Positions 53,827 to 63,988 of a stretch of 64,000 bases of DNA are shown here, one piece after another. Each line of letters opens with the position of its first letter. Positions within the stretch are counted from its first letter, which is position 1. The notes under the pieces are model-generated. The model was not told where the DNA came from. It saw only the letters and a list, made by a program, of their open reading frames with translations, and did no database searches. This stretch comes from Schistosoma haematobium (Eukaryota > Platyhelminthes > Trematoda > Strigeidida > Schistosomatidae), in assembly GCF_000699445.3 (NCBI RefSeq), contig NC_067195.1:9290287-9354286 (forward strand). Direction: 5' to 3'. Position numbers and translations under genes: made by a program.

Positions 53827-54654
53827 CAAGTATATTATTTAATCTATCACATTGGTAAGTGAATTATAATAGAAATAATACTTCATTAATAGTTGTTCCT
53901 AAGTTGATATATATCGTGAAATTCAGTAGTATATTTGTTCAAGAGAATTAATCTTAAATTCATATTTTAAACGATTAAGTACTTAATTTAATACCTTGGT
54001 CTTAGATAATAACATAGAGTTTCATAAGAGAAAATTAACATCAACCATGATTTTTCTGTCATTAGTTCGTTCCATCAATATAATCATTACCTCTTTTCAT
54101 AAGAAAGAAAAGAACCTATTCAAAATAAGTAGTTTTCTTTTCTCTTCTCTTCGAAATTATCTGTTCTTGTATATATTTTTTCCTTTTCTTTTCGTTTGAT
54201 TAATGAGCCGTCAAAACAGCGGCGAATGTAAATGTTGTTGTTGCTGCTGCTGCTGTTGTTGTTGATGATGATGATGATGGCGATCAACAAATAGAATGTT
54301 GATGATGATGATGATGATAAACGGTTTCTTTTTACTTTGATGTAAATATTATAATTTATGAAGGTAATCACATGTATGATTCGATTTAACTATGACTAAT
54401 GATATTTATAGAGCTAATTAGTTAACTATTTAAATACAAAAAATTGATAACATACATATGTACATGAAGTAATTAATCAAAGGTTAAATTGTACTTTAAG
54501 TATAAACTTTGGTTGTTAAATATCTATACAATGAGGTTTATTTATTCATATAGAATATAATGTATATAATATGACACTAGTAAATTTTAACTAATGACCT
54601 AAGCAATGTATCAGTTTTTATTCATACAAAATAAATGTTTAACAGTATATATAG
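53827..54654. repeat. AT-rich stretch with a TGN microsatellite
   Basis: A compound TGT/TGC/TGA triplet run spans 54232-54319, broken by CGATCAACAAATAGAATG. On the minus strand it translates as runs of S, N and I. No gene seen. Confidence 0.75.
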
Positions 54655-55115
54655 TCAGAATGGAGATTTGTAGAGATTCAAACCCAAGACACTTGGTATC
54701 GTGTACCAATGCTTATACTCTAGACCACAGATTTGATATCCGATGGTGATAGTATCTAAATTTAATCGATTCATGATCTTGCTCAATTCTTCATCCATTG
54801 TCTGAAGTAGATAACTATCTCTACTTGATCCGGATTAGACTCCGCTGATCGGCTCATGAGTTTAACTATTAAAATTACTACAATCTCCACAAATCCTCAA
54901 TCTGGTAATAATCATGTGTTCACTAGCGATTAGATTGAAGATGGACTTCTTAGAGTACTAGTCAGAAGCCATGACCAGTGAAATTCAATTGAGTCACGAG
55001 TGTGGGATCGTGAATACTCACTGTTGAGGAGTCCTACACTAGGACGAAACGAGCGTCTAATGCTCCCAAGTTTTCAATGGTGGTTTAGCTTAGATCAACT
55101 CATGAATTCAACAGA
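54655..55115. mobile_element. HH2 cluster: reverse piece, right arm, forward unit
   Basis: 54655-54840 is a reverse copy without ribozyme (B box region GATTCAAACCCAAGAC, TCTAGACCAC, ATCTAAATTTAATCG). 54841-54905 is a right arm (GAGTTTAACTATTAAAATTAC, TCCACAAATCC). 54906-55115 continues forward: outer block ATGTGTTCACTAGCGATTAG, then directly the ribozyme region 55011-55065 (TTGAGGA, GTCC/GGAC, GAAA, GTC) and arm. Confidence 0.75.
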
Positions 55116-55577
55116 TTTATGTAGTAAAAATTTGAGTGGTTTTATTAAAACTGCGGAAAATTCTGAGATTGTAATGAGATAATCAAATTTGTTGTTAGTT
55201 TAAAGAGTAAACTAGAACGATATTAATAACGATGATGGATTGTTATTACCAACATTATTATTTGAACCGTAAAAATATACCGCAGTCTAATTGACCGCCA
55301 TCAGTAAATATAACGGATTCTTGGTTGTAATGTAAAAACTTCATGTCTAATACTACACCAATATGATACGAGCATAAAAGCAGTAACTGGTGACAATTAT
55401 TAAATAACTATATCTATAGATCATTTTTATATTAATAACTAGTTAGATTTGTGTAAAGTTTTACCGTATTGAACTCATCTAACTAATTAAAAAAATTATT
55501 TGTAAAGTTAACCTGACAATATTAATTGGTGAATCACCTGTTTGACACTTCTATATAACATTTATTAAAGCTTGCAT
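55116..55577. other. AT-rich stretch, nothing recognised
   Basis: No recognised repeat or exon. Confidence 0.4.
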
Positions 55578-55788
55578 TGATATCATGAATGGATCAATGT
55601 TAGACGACCACTGAAAATCTGGAAGCACTTTACAGACGTTTCACCCCTAGTATGGGACTCATAAGCAATGTGCATCCACGATCCCTTACGCGGGACTCCA
55701 ACCCGGGACCTTTAATCTCACGTGCGAACGCTTAACCTCAAGACCACTGGACAGGTATCCAACGGTGTTGATGTCTAACTACAAGCAT
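55578..55788 (-). mobile_element. HH2 repeat, reverse, nearly full
   Basis: GATATCATGAATGGATCAATG arm, a ribozyme region with GAAACGTC but TTATGAG for CTGAGGA, GATCCCTTACGCGGGAC, B box complement, CTTAACCTCAAGACCACTGG (A box) and GTTGATGTCTAAC. Confidence 0.78.
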
Positions 55789-56049
55789 TAAGAGAAGTAA
55801 CATTTATAAACAAAAAGATATGATCTTTTATTTCTTTTTCAGTTATCATAATTCAGGTGGTAATGTAAACTTTACCAAACAATATATAACATATTTAATG
55901 TAAATGTATTTTCTATTAGCTTCCAGTTCGAATTAATAGTATAACAGCTAAACAGGATAAAGATGCCAAAATTTTAAATATCGACCATAAAGAAAAAAAT
56001 CTGTCGTTAAGAATAAATTATACATAATCAAAAGATTTGGAAAGTAACT

Positions 56050-56600
56050 ATGGGGGTTTATGGAGATTGTCGAATTTTCATAGTTAACATTATGAACTGA
56101 TTTTAATTAAACCAGGAGGCAATGGACCGCTTTTCCATTCTATTATGCAACTCTCCAACAGTGTACTAAAATCTTTGGGTCTAACGGCAAGTGCTTAACC
56201 TTTGGCCCACTGAGCTAGTATCGGATAATGTAAATGTTTAACTTCAATTATTTAGTAATATAGGATAACCATCCGTGATACCTGTTGTGGATAACTTTCT
56301 TACTTCAGAAATGGTTGGACAACACTAGTCACGGCCTCTCACTAGAACTCCTAGAATCGCATCTCGAGGTTACCCATATTTGATTAAATGAGTCACTTAC
56401 CGATATCAGTTTATGTGACTTACTATAAACTGGCTCAATTGTCCGAAGGTTAGGTGCTCGCCATGGGAGCTAAAGATCCTGGATCTGATCTCTAGTGCAA
56501 CTATGGATGTGTACTGTCTAGAAACCCTTCAGTAGGACCAAATGGCTGTTCAGTGCATTTTGATTTTCACAGGCTGTGCGGGTGAGATCAACTCATTAAG
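56050..56600. mobile_element. Two old HH2 copies, opposed
   Basis: 56050-56370 is reverse, with a left arm GGGGGTTTATGGAGATTGTCG, degraded ribozyme and boxes, and the outer block TCACTAGAACTCCTAGAATCGC. 56430-56600 is forward: CTGGCTCAATTGTCCGAAGG (A box region), CCTGGATCTGATCTC (B box region) and AACCCTTCAGTAGGACCAAATGGCTGTTC (ribozyme). Confidence 0.6.
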
Positions 56601-56720
56601 TAAGCTACAAAGACTTGAAAAGTGATATTACTTTCTGATTAATTTTGTGTTACACTGAAAATAATTACGAGTAATTAGGCAGGAAATTAAAACATTATTA
56701 TAACGCTTAGATACTAAGTG

Positions 56721-57008
56721 GTATTGTAGTGTGTGCTACTTATATTGACATAAGTAGCATATAATGTTCATCGTGAACAGAAGGTCTGGCAGCAGAGAGA
56801 CAAGAAGATCGAACAGTAAAGAATGGAAACAGGATGCAATTTGTATGAAAATGCAAGAACAATGAAGTCTGAGTCATTTTGAGACAATTGATGGACATTT
56901 TGCAAATTAAGCATTTACTTTGTGATTGTTAGATTTTATTAACATGTCCTGTAATTTTATATTAAGTACATTCGATTGTCCCCACCCGTGTTCTGATCAT
57001 TACAGTAT
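56721..57008 (+). mobile_element. Solo LTR (family L) with 4-base target-site duplication
   Basis: The LTR is 56725-57004, starting TGTAGTGTGTGC and ending ATTACA. GTAT lies directly on both sides (56721-56724 and 57005-57008). TG...CA ends plus a 4-base duplication mark a solo LTR left by recombination of an LTR retrotransposon. I cannot tell which schistosome LTR element it came from. Confidence 0.82.
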
Positions 57009-57259
57009 TACTTGGGGATGTTAAATAATTGCCCTACTCAATGCCTACTACCGTGTGATGAATAAACCTTTGGTATAGTAATTGGACGGTCATAAGAATC
57101 GAAGCTTTGTTTCAAGTTAGTGCATACAATATATATTTTGTTTAAGCAGAATCCCATATCATAGAAAGCAGGTTAGGATTTAAAAATTAGTGACTGACGA
57201 ATATTAGGGGAGAATTTTTGTTTCTTTAGAGTCATAATGCTTTAACCAGATATGATCAA

Positions 57260-57390
57260 CAGTGTACACCCGTGGATCCCAATGCTGTAGACAATATAAA
57301 GCATTTAGAAAACATTACAAACAGTGCTTCCAGGTTTTCTATGGTGGTCTAGCTTCAACTAACTCATGATCTCAACCACTAAAATTAATT
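57260..57390 (+). mobile_element. HH2 repeat, 3' part, forward
   Basis: GTGTACACCCGTGGATCCCAATGCTG is followed by non-matching DNA where the core should be, then CAGTGCTTCCAGGTTTTC and the right arm TAACTCATGATCTCAACCAC. Confidence 0.65.
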
Positions 57391-57650
57391 TATATATTAT
57401 TGTTTTAACGAAACACCGTTAAGTTAACTAGTTAGTTATCTAGTTGACCAGTTAGTTAGACTAGATAGCCTTATTGTAGATTAGTTGTAACACTTTTAAA
57501 TTAGGTTTAAGCATAGCGATTCATGATATTCTTTGTGGTTCATAACACTGAAATGATTGTGATTGCTTCTATTAATAAATTCATTCGTTAACTACTTCGA
57601 TAGCTTGATTACCTTTAATAATTAATTGCATTATTTAATTACTTACTTAC

Positions 57651-58686
57651 TCACGCCTGTTACTTCTCATGGAGAAGAATAGGCCGCTGACCAGCATTCT
57701 CCATCCAACCCTGTCATGAACAATCCTTTCCACTTGTTTCTAGTTGCTATTGATTCGTTTCATGTCTGCTTCCAATTCTCGACTCAGTGTGTTCTTTGGT
57801 CGTCCGCTTTTTCGTTTCCTTTCAGGATTTCATGTTAGCGCTTGCATCGTGATGCGATTCGCTGATTCTCTAAATGTGTATCCTATCCACTTCCAACATC
57901 TTTTCGTAATTTCTTCTTCAGATGGAGCCTGGTTTGTTCTGTTCCATAGTAGATTGTCACTGATGATATCCGGTCAATGGACATTGAGTATGTTGTATAG
58001 ACAATTGTTTTTAAATGCTTGTATCATTTTGATGATGATTTTGGCTGTTCTCCAAGTTTCAGCTTCGTACAATAGAACCGTCTTGACATTCGTAGAAAAT
58101 ACTTACTTTACTTGCTTACGCCTGTTACTCCTCGTGAAGGAGCATAGGCCGCTCACTAGCATTCTCTATCCAACCCTGTTCTAATCAATCCTTTCCAGCT
58201 CTTTTCAGCTGTTATTCATCCTTTTCATATCTGACTCCGTTTCCCGACGTAGTGTGTTTTTGGCCTTGCTCTTTTCCGCTTCCCTTCAGGATTCCAATTT
58301 GGGGCTTGCCTCGTGATGCAGTTTGTTGATTTGAGTAATATATGTCCTGTTTATTTGTTGTATTAGTTCTCCAAGTTTCAGTTCCATACAGTAGAACTGC
58401 CTTGACGTTCGTATTGAAGGTTGGGTATTTGATATTGGTTCGTGATGCAGTTAGTTGATTTGAGTAATATATGTCCTGTTTATTTCCATCGTCTTTTCCT
58501 ACTTCCTCTTCAGCTGGAACCTGGTTTGTTCACTCCCACAGAAGGCTGTTGCTAATAGTATCCGGTCAATAGACACTGAGTATCTTGTATAGACAATTGT
58601 TTTTAAATACTTGTACCATTTTGATGTTTTTGGCTGTTCTCCAAGTTTCAGCTCCGTACAGTAGAAATATCTTGGCATTCGTATTC
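57651..58686 (-). mobile_element. Chimera of three RTE fragments, reverse
   Basis: 57651-58102 and 58103-58432 are the inverse of 49029-49480 and 48699-49028, joined by the same odd junction (TAGAAAATACTTACTTTACTTGC). At 58432 a third RTE piece begins with CGTGATGCAG and runs in the same orientation to 58686 (GGCATTCGTATTC). A stretch of about 40 bases (GTTGATTTGAGTAATATATG and following) occurs both in the second piece and at the start of the third. All pieces are C-terminal ORF2 fragments. Confidence 0.85.
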
Positions 58687-58911
58687 ATTAAATAATAATA
58701 ATCACAGAATTTTTAGTGAGAATAATATATCAATCAATTGTTCTTTTAAATGATGCTTTTTTTAGGTCAAGATAAACATATTTGTCTGTAATAAATTTTT
58801 TTTCTTAGAATGATAAACTAAACCATTTTAGACATTAGCTTATTTTAAAAATGGAAATTGTGTCCATCTGTCCACAGTGTGGTTTTATTTTCCTAAAACA
58901 TACATTTCTAT

Positions 58912-59150
58912 CAGAAGGATTTTTGTGGATATTATAGTTTTAGTATGGAACTTCTCAGCAGTGCACATCCAATGGTTTAGGAGTTAAGTGTTTGCACGCG
59001 AGACCGAAGTTTTCAGGTGTGAGTCCCGCGTACGGGATGGTGAGTGCACACTGCTTTTGAGTCTCATACTAGGACGAAACGGCCGTCAAGTTCTTTTAGG
59101 TTTTTCCATGGTGGTCTAACTTTAATCAACTCATGAATTCAACTATTAAA
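58912..59150 (+). mobile_element. HH2 repeat, forward, with a reverse scrap
   Basis: The left arm GAAGGATTTTTGTGGATATTATAG is followed by a reverse ribozyme scrap (ACTTCTCAGCAGTGCACATCC). Then forward A box (TGGTTTAGGAG), B box (GGTGTGAGTCC), a ribozyme region with TTTTGAG for the core but GGAC, GAAA and GGCCGTC intact, and the right arm to TTCAACTATTAAA. Confidence 0.75.
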
Positions 59151-59224
59151 TTACATCAACATTTTCACAATGAAACTTTTTATATATTTAACAACTAAGT
59201 ACAGCTTTTATACTTTTGTAGGAA

Positions 59225-59770
59225 TATTAGTCAGTTAGTCTTGAGTGCTGTTAGAGGTACGAGGGCGGGTATTACTTCCCCGTTGTCCACATTGTGGAAG
59301 GGTTCTTCTGGAGGTACCTGAAAAGAAAATCGGATTAGAGATGGTCTTTGTGACAGGAGAGCGTGACCTCAGTGCCCAAGGAACAAATGCTTGAGGTAGG
59401 TCACACACGACCTTTTTGTGAGGAATTTTCGTTTTAGCTCCGTACTTGTTGATAACTTACCGCCGGATACGGATGAAGAAGGTGTGCATTTTCAGGACCA
59501 ACCATTTCCAACCACACCCCTCCTTCTGGGAAGGCAGCGCCGCTGTCATGCTGATTATCTGAAGGAAACACCTTACTGCCGTCACACCTCTGTACAGTCA
59601 GCATTAAGACTCCACCTCCAGACCTTGAGTTTGCTGCCTTTAGTCTTACCGCTCCTCAACCGATATGTCTGGCATGGTAGGAACTTGAGGAACGATTGTT
59701 CCAGCCAGTATATCTCGATTGATTCATCACGATAGGCAAGCCTGACCATCACGTTAAGGTAGCAACAACG
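59225..59770. other. GC-rich island, unidentified
   Basis: Clearly richer in G and C than anything else in the window, with sharp edges. A plus frame of 105 codons (59418-59735) and a minus frame of 75 (59582-59809, with MVRLAYRDESIEIYWLEQSF) overlap. A minus-strand GTAAGT occurs at about 59457-59462. No domain recognised and no second copy here. It could be an exon-bearing gene fragment, a recent insertion of an element not otherwise present, or part of a repeat common elsewhere in the genome. Confidence 0.4.
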
Positions 59771-59999
59771 GTCGGTTGTCGGAATATATGAAAAAAAGGT
59801 CAATGACATTTACTTTATGAAAATAAAAAAATCCAGAGAAATAAACACTTATCTAATCAACAGGTTTGATTTAAATCGTAACACTGTTGATAATCTTGAC
59901 TGAACTCTTCAGACAATCTTAGTTGGCAAACATGTATTCTGTACAGATCGCTTTGATGTAGCCATATTTTTTCGACAAATGTTCATTAGAAAAAAACAT

Positions 60000-60072
60000 G
60001 GGTTGCAACTTTCAGTGGAATTCAGGACGTATGTTTCACTCTATTTATGACTTGTCAGTTGAATGTACTTGG
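60000..60072 (-). mobile_element. HH1 (Smalpha-like) ribozyme fragment, reverse
   Basis: CAGTGGAATTCAGGACGTATGTTTCACTC and GACTTGTCAGTTGAATGTAC are the reversed stem I, stem III and core positions. Core CTGACAA, GAAA kept, but stem II is altered. Confidence 0.6.
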
Positions 60073-60319
60073 ATATATGTTACAAGGGATATATTTTTTT
60101 TCTTTTTCAAAAGTTATAAATCTATCCAGAAAGCATTAGTTTGTATGTTTGTCATATTATTAACTCATTTGACCATAAGAATCTTGATCTTTTCATCCAA
60201 AAATAATATGTTCAACTACTTTGTCCTTTCTAGATTTAACTGAATGAAATGATATCATTCTACTTTTGTTAACTTATTCGATATAATCATTTTGTACATT
60301 TAACACCCTATAAATGTAC

Positions 60320-60605
60320 TGTTATATCTAGAACTTAAATACTTGTTATACCACGTACTACTTGATTACTCGAACGCTAGAACCCTCCAAGTCACAAGTG
60401 AGAATACAAAAGACGAGCGAGAAGGAATGTTATTCCAAGCAGTGTCAAATATGGTACGAAACTATCTGGTATTTATAGTTTTTAATAAAAGTGAAATCAT
60501 CATCACAGTTATGCAAACCATGTGCAGTAGTTTTTAGCTTTTTTCCATTACGGAAGTTAAATGTCAAGATTCTGGAATGTTCCTCCAAAAGATGATTGGA
60601 TGAGA
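60320..60605 (+). repeat. LTR-like repeat, family D copy 2
   Basis: Second copy of 24235-24520, with the same TGTTATATCTAGA start and an end near AAAAGATGATTGG. Differences are scattered substitutions. No duplication of flanking bases found. Confidence 0.5.
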
Positions 60606-61570
60606 CTGTCTTCGGCTCTTTCTGAGCTTCTTTGAGTCCAGCCGGGGGCAGTCCTCACATATACATAGTTCGAAAAAACATTGATTTAATAATATGATAC
60701 CTCATAGTAAGTAGAATTCTCGAGATAGCTTAATTTTTGGTAAAGGTTTAGCCTAGATTTTAATCAACAACCTAGATTTAATGAATTATTACAGACCGCG
60801 ATTCACAGTAATCGTAAATTCTCACTGGAAATGAGTCAAAGATAGGACAAATGTCCAACATAACGTAATTATCTTGATGATGATGATTTTTCTTTATGAT
60901 GCTTCGTTTAATTGCGGGAAAGAAAACTGTCTTCCTAACTTCGATCTAATCCTCAAAAGTTTATTTTACAACCCTAAACATGAAAAAAGCAAAGTGAATA
61001 GAATGCTTTACTTAGAATATAACTACTTATAAAATATTATGTAACCCTAAGTTTCTAGAAGATTACAAAGCATCAGCTGACTGAAGTTTTTTCCACCGTT
61101 TCTTCTTCAGCTATCTTCGAAGGGTCTATCAAGCACTCCCTAGTTATAAAAAAAGATACCGTAAAGTTCATTTAAAAACTTTCCCAAATTGAATAATATC
61201 ATAGTTTCCAACCAGTATTTAATCGACCAAATAGTATGTATTAATTTAATGTATAAATTATTTGAACCAAAATTGGATACCTAAAAATAGATTTTAAAAA
61301 ATGTTCCGAATTCCAATCTTCACTTTTGATATAGTCGTAACACATATTGAAAAATACATTCTTTTAATGTCTATCTTAAAAGCTTACCAAATATGTTTTT
61401 CGTTACAACTTAATAGACTAGATTGTATAAACAATATTTAAATGACATATTTATAAAGTTCATTAGTACTACATAAACAGTTGTTTAAGCAAAACATCCA
61501 ATCTAGTAATCACGTTGTCATCAGTTATTTCACTGTTACCAATTAATGAAATGCTTTTATTTATCGGAAT
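60606..61570. other. AT-rich stretch, mostly unassigned
   Basis: No dispersed repeat recognised. It contains the candidate exon listed separately at 61073-61139. Confidence 0.4.
61073..61139 (-). other. Candidate terminal coding exon, unidentified
   Basis: On the minus strand an acceptor-like TATCTTTTTTATAACTAG (ending at 61140) is followed by 21 open codons, ECLIDPSKIAEEETVEKT and three more, then TGA at 61073-61075. Composition is acidic and protein-like. A short exon of this kind can arise by chance. Confidence 0.22.
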
Positions 61571-61880
61571 GTGGGTTTGTGGAGATTGCAGTAACTTTAA
61601 TGGCTGAATTCATGAGTAGATTTAAGCGAGACCACTATTGAAAACCTATAAGCACTGGACGGTCGTCTCTTCCTAGTATGGGATTCCTCAACGGTACATG
61701 TCTACCATCGCATACGCGGAACCCAAACCTGGGACATTCGGTCTTGTGTGCGAACGCTTAACCTCCAAATCAGTGAACCCGTATCCAACGGTGTTAATGT
61801 CTAACTATAATCGATCCATGATCTCATGCATCCGTTTATCTGTTATCTGAGGTGGATATATATCTCCACCGGACACGGAT
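61571..61880 (-). mobile_element. HH2 repeat, full, reverse
   Basis: Left arm GGGTTTGTGGAGATTGCAG to GAATTCATGAG, CTATTGAAAACCTATAAGCACTGG, a decayed ribozyme (TTGAGGA, AAGAGA for GAAA), CATACGCGGAACC, B box complement, AACCTCCAAATCAGTGAACC (A box), TCTAACTATAATCGATCC and an outer block ending CCGGACACGG. Confidence 0.78.
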
Positions 61881-62663
61881 TAGAAGATAATATCCATTAT
61901 CAATTGTCCATAAATTTATTTGTTCATCTCAAATACTGATTTAATGTATATCTGTCACTTAGTAACATTCTATAAAGATTAAATCCTCAGATACTACCTC
62001 ATAATAGATAATAACATGTAATCATCATATAACTCTTAACTATGGAAATATACATCTTGACAATGAGCTTTTCACGTCAATTTGTAGTAATTTTACATCA
62101 CTTCACAAAAACTAATTGAACACAAGTGTTTCAGACAAGTGTATACTAAGGTATTTGATTGAGTAAGCAAATACATCTATTATACCTTAAATATCATTGG
62201 TATACTGATTGATTTCTCAGAAATGTTACAGTAAAATTGCCAGAATAATCATTACGCCATCCCAAAAGCCAACTATCATACAAGTATATTTGATTGTTAG
62301 AAAAAGGTGTTCATCGAACTCCATGATCTACATTATATAGAGCTAATTCAATCACATATACAAATTTAACGTTAAACATAGTGTTAGTTATGCTTTTTTT
62401 CTACAAATAGTTTCAATATTTTGACAGTGAGATACAAAATATGGTTAAAAATCTCTTTAGTAAACTGTTCACCCTGTATTGTGAAGTCATAATTTATTTT
62501 TATATGGTATATGGTATTAAATAAATTGGATATATTACTCTGGCGTTTTCAGTACTAATGTTTGACTTCTAAAAATGGTATGGTTTTGCGAAAAATGAAT
62601 GTCGAATCTTATGAGTGAATTTACATTAAAAAAAGTTTGAAGTTGAATGGTGTATAACAATGC
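61881..62663. other. AT-rich stretch, nothing recognised
   Basis: No recognised repeat or exon. Confidence 0.4.
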
Positions 62664-62714
62664 AATAAATGACTCGCGTTTCGTCCTGTTTAGGACTCTT
62701 CAGATGAATGTACC
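62664..62714 (-). ncRNA. Hammerhead ribozyme (HH1), core intact, stem I weak
   Basis: Minus strand: CTGAAGA, stem II GTCC/GGAC perfect with loop TAAACA, GAAA, stem III A-U, C-G with a G-A, triplet GTC. Stem I pairing is poor. Confidence 0.5.
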
Positions 62715-62850
62715 TGTATCCCAGTGTTGATGCTCACTCCAGGACTCGAACTCAGTACCGTCCGCTTCGAACTTTTCAAATGATATGTCAATTACGACCC
62801 TAAACATCAATGAGAACATTTAAATAAACAATACAAAATGAATTAAATCT
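62664..62850. mobile_element. HH1 (Smalpha-like) reverse copy plus forward end
   Basis: 62664-62774 is reverse: ribozyme, CAGTGTTGATGCTCACTCC, B box complement GGACTCGAACTCAG. The A box is lost. 62775-62850 is the forward 3' end (GTCAATTACGACCCTAAACATC, CAATGAGAAC, AAATAAACAATAC). Confidence 0.78.
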
Positions 62851-63780
62851 GATCCTATTGATCCTATTTAAACAACCATTGAATATTAAAAAACATCAGA
62901 CAGTTTTCTAACCTAGGTATTATTTTAGCTAAATTTTCGTGTTTCAATAAGTATTTCATCCATACATTTAAAAGTATGTTTTTTTAGGCAAACTCCTGTA
63001 GGTTAGACTAAATATCCGTTACTTCTATTTCTAATTATACTATATCAGTTAAACTACCATAAATTATTGTCATCAATATGTACAGCTCAATGTTGTCTGA
63101 TGTTTATATATACATATACCTATATTTTACATAAATAACTTCAAACATCTTTCAAAATATTTACATTCAGTATTCAGTCTACCAAACATGGCTGGTTTAT
63201 ATATGTACAGATACAAATGGATCGGTATATATTATAGTTAGCGACTTATAAAGTAGTATCTTATTGATAAACTAAAACAATTGTTCAGAAACTTCATTAG
63301 ATGTCAGCAACAACAAAAAAAAGACAAAAAAAAACGATTATTTAACTCATTCAAATTCTAATCAACCAATGAAAAATAAATCAATAAACCAATTTATTGA
63401 AATAAAATAATAAAAAATATATATACACAAAAAAGGTTACATAAAGCAAATAGAAAATTATTAAAAACCGGTAATATAAATCAAAATTTTTACAGGGTTT
63501 AGTTGAAAAAAAAATTTTCTTCTTGGAAACAAATTTAAAAAAATAAAAAAATCATTTACTTTATTTTACTTTTCTTTTAATGTTGGCACCATTATTGTTT
63601 TCTTTCTTTTTTAAATAAAGGCCTAGTTACATTTATATGGTAGATGTTTATAAAAAAGAATTTTTTTAAAAACAATTCTGGTGTGAAATTGATAAAAAAG
63701 TGAATTTTGTTGTCGGTTTTATTTATTTTTTATTTTTTGGTCGAAACTTTCCTATTCACATTGAACAATAATAATAAATT
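62851..63780. other. AT-rich stretch, nothing recognised
   Basis: A-rich and T-rich runs only. No recognised repeat or exon. Confidence 0.45.
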
Positions 63781-63988
63781 GAAGGTTGAGCGATCATGCA
63801 GGAGACTGACAGGTCCTGGATTGGAATCTTGCGAGGTGGGATCGTGGATGTGCACTGCTGAGGAGTCCCACAATAGGACGAAACAGTCGTCCAGTACTTC
63901 CAGGTTCTCCATGGTGGTCTAGTTTCAATTGGCTTATGATCTCAACTATTGAAATTACTATGATATCCACAAAATCCCTTCTGATATT
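63781..63988 (+). mobile_element. HH2 repeat, 5'-truncated, young-looking
   Basis: Starts in the A-box region (GGTTGAGCGATCATGCAGGAG), B box GGATTGGAATCTTG, ribozyme, CTTCCAGGTTCTCCATGGTGG and a complete right arm to CCACAAAATCCCTTCTGATA. Frames of 60-71 codons here are repeat translations. Confidence 0.85.
63847..63900 (+). ncRNA. Hammerhead ribozyme (HH2), best-preserved copy
   Basis: Stem I GCACTG (63852-63857), core CTGAGGA (63858-63864), stem II GTCC/GGAC (63865-63868, 63876-63879) with loop CACAATA, GAAA (63880-63883), a short stem III (A-U, C-G) and GTC (63889-63891). CAGTAC (63892-63897) closes stem I with one mismatch. Cleavage is expected after 63891. All invariant core bases are present. 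Confidence 0.75.

Noticed and set aside
57744..58184. 146-codon plus-strand frame, also at 48947-49387 on the minus strand
   Set aside because: It is the antisense of RTE ORF2 C-terminal sequence; the identity reflects the inverted duplication, not protein conservation.
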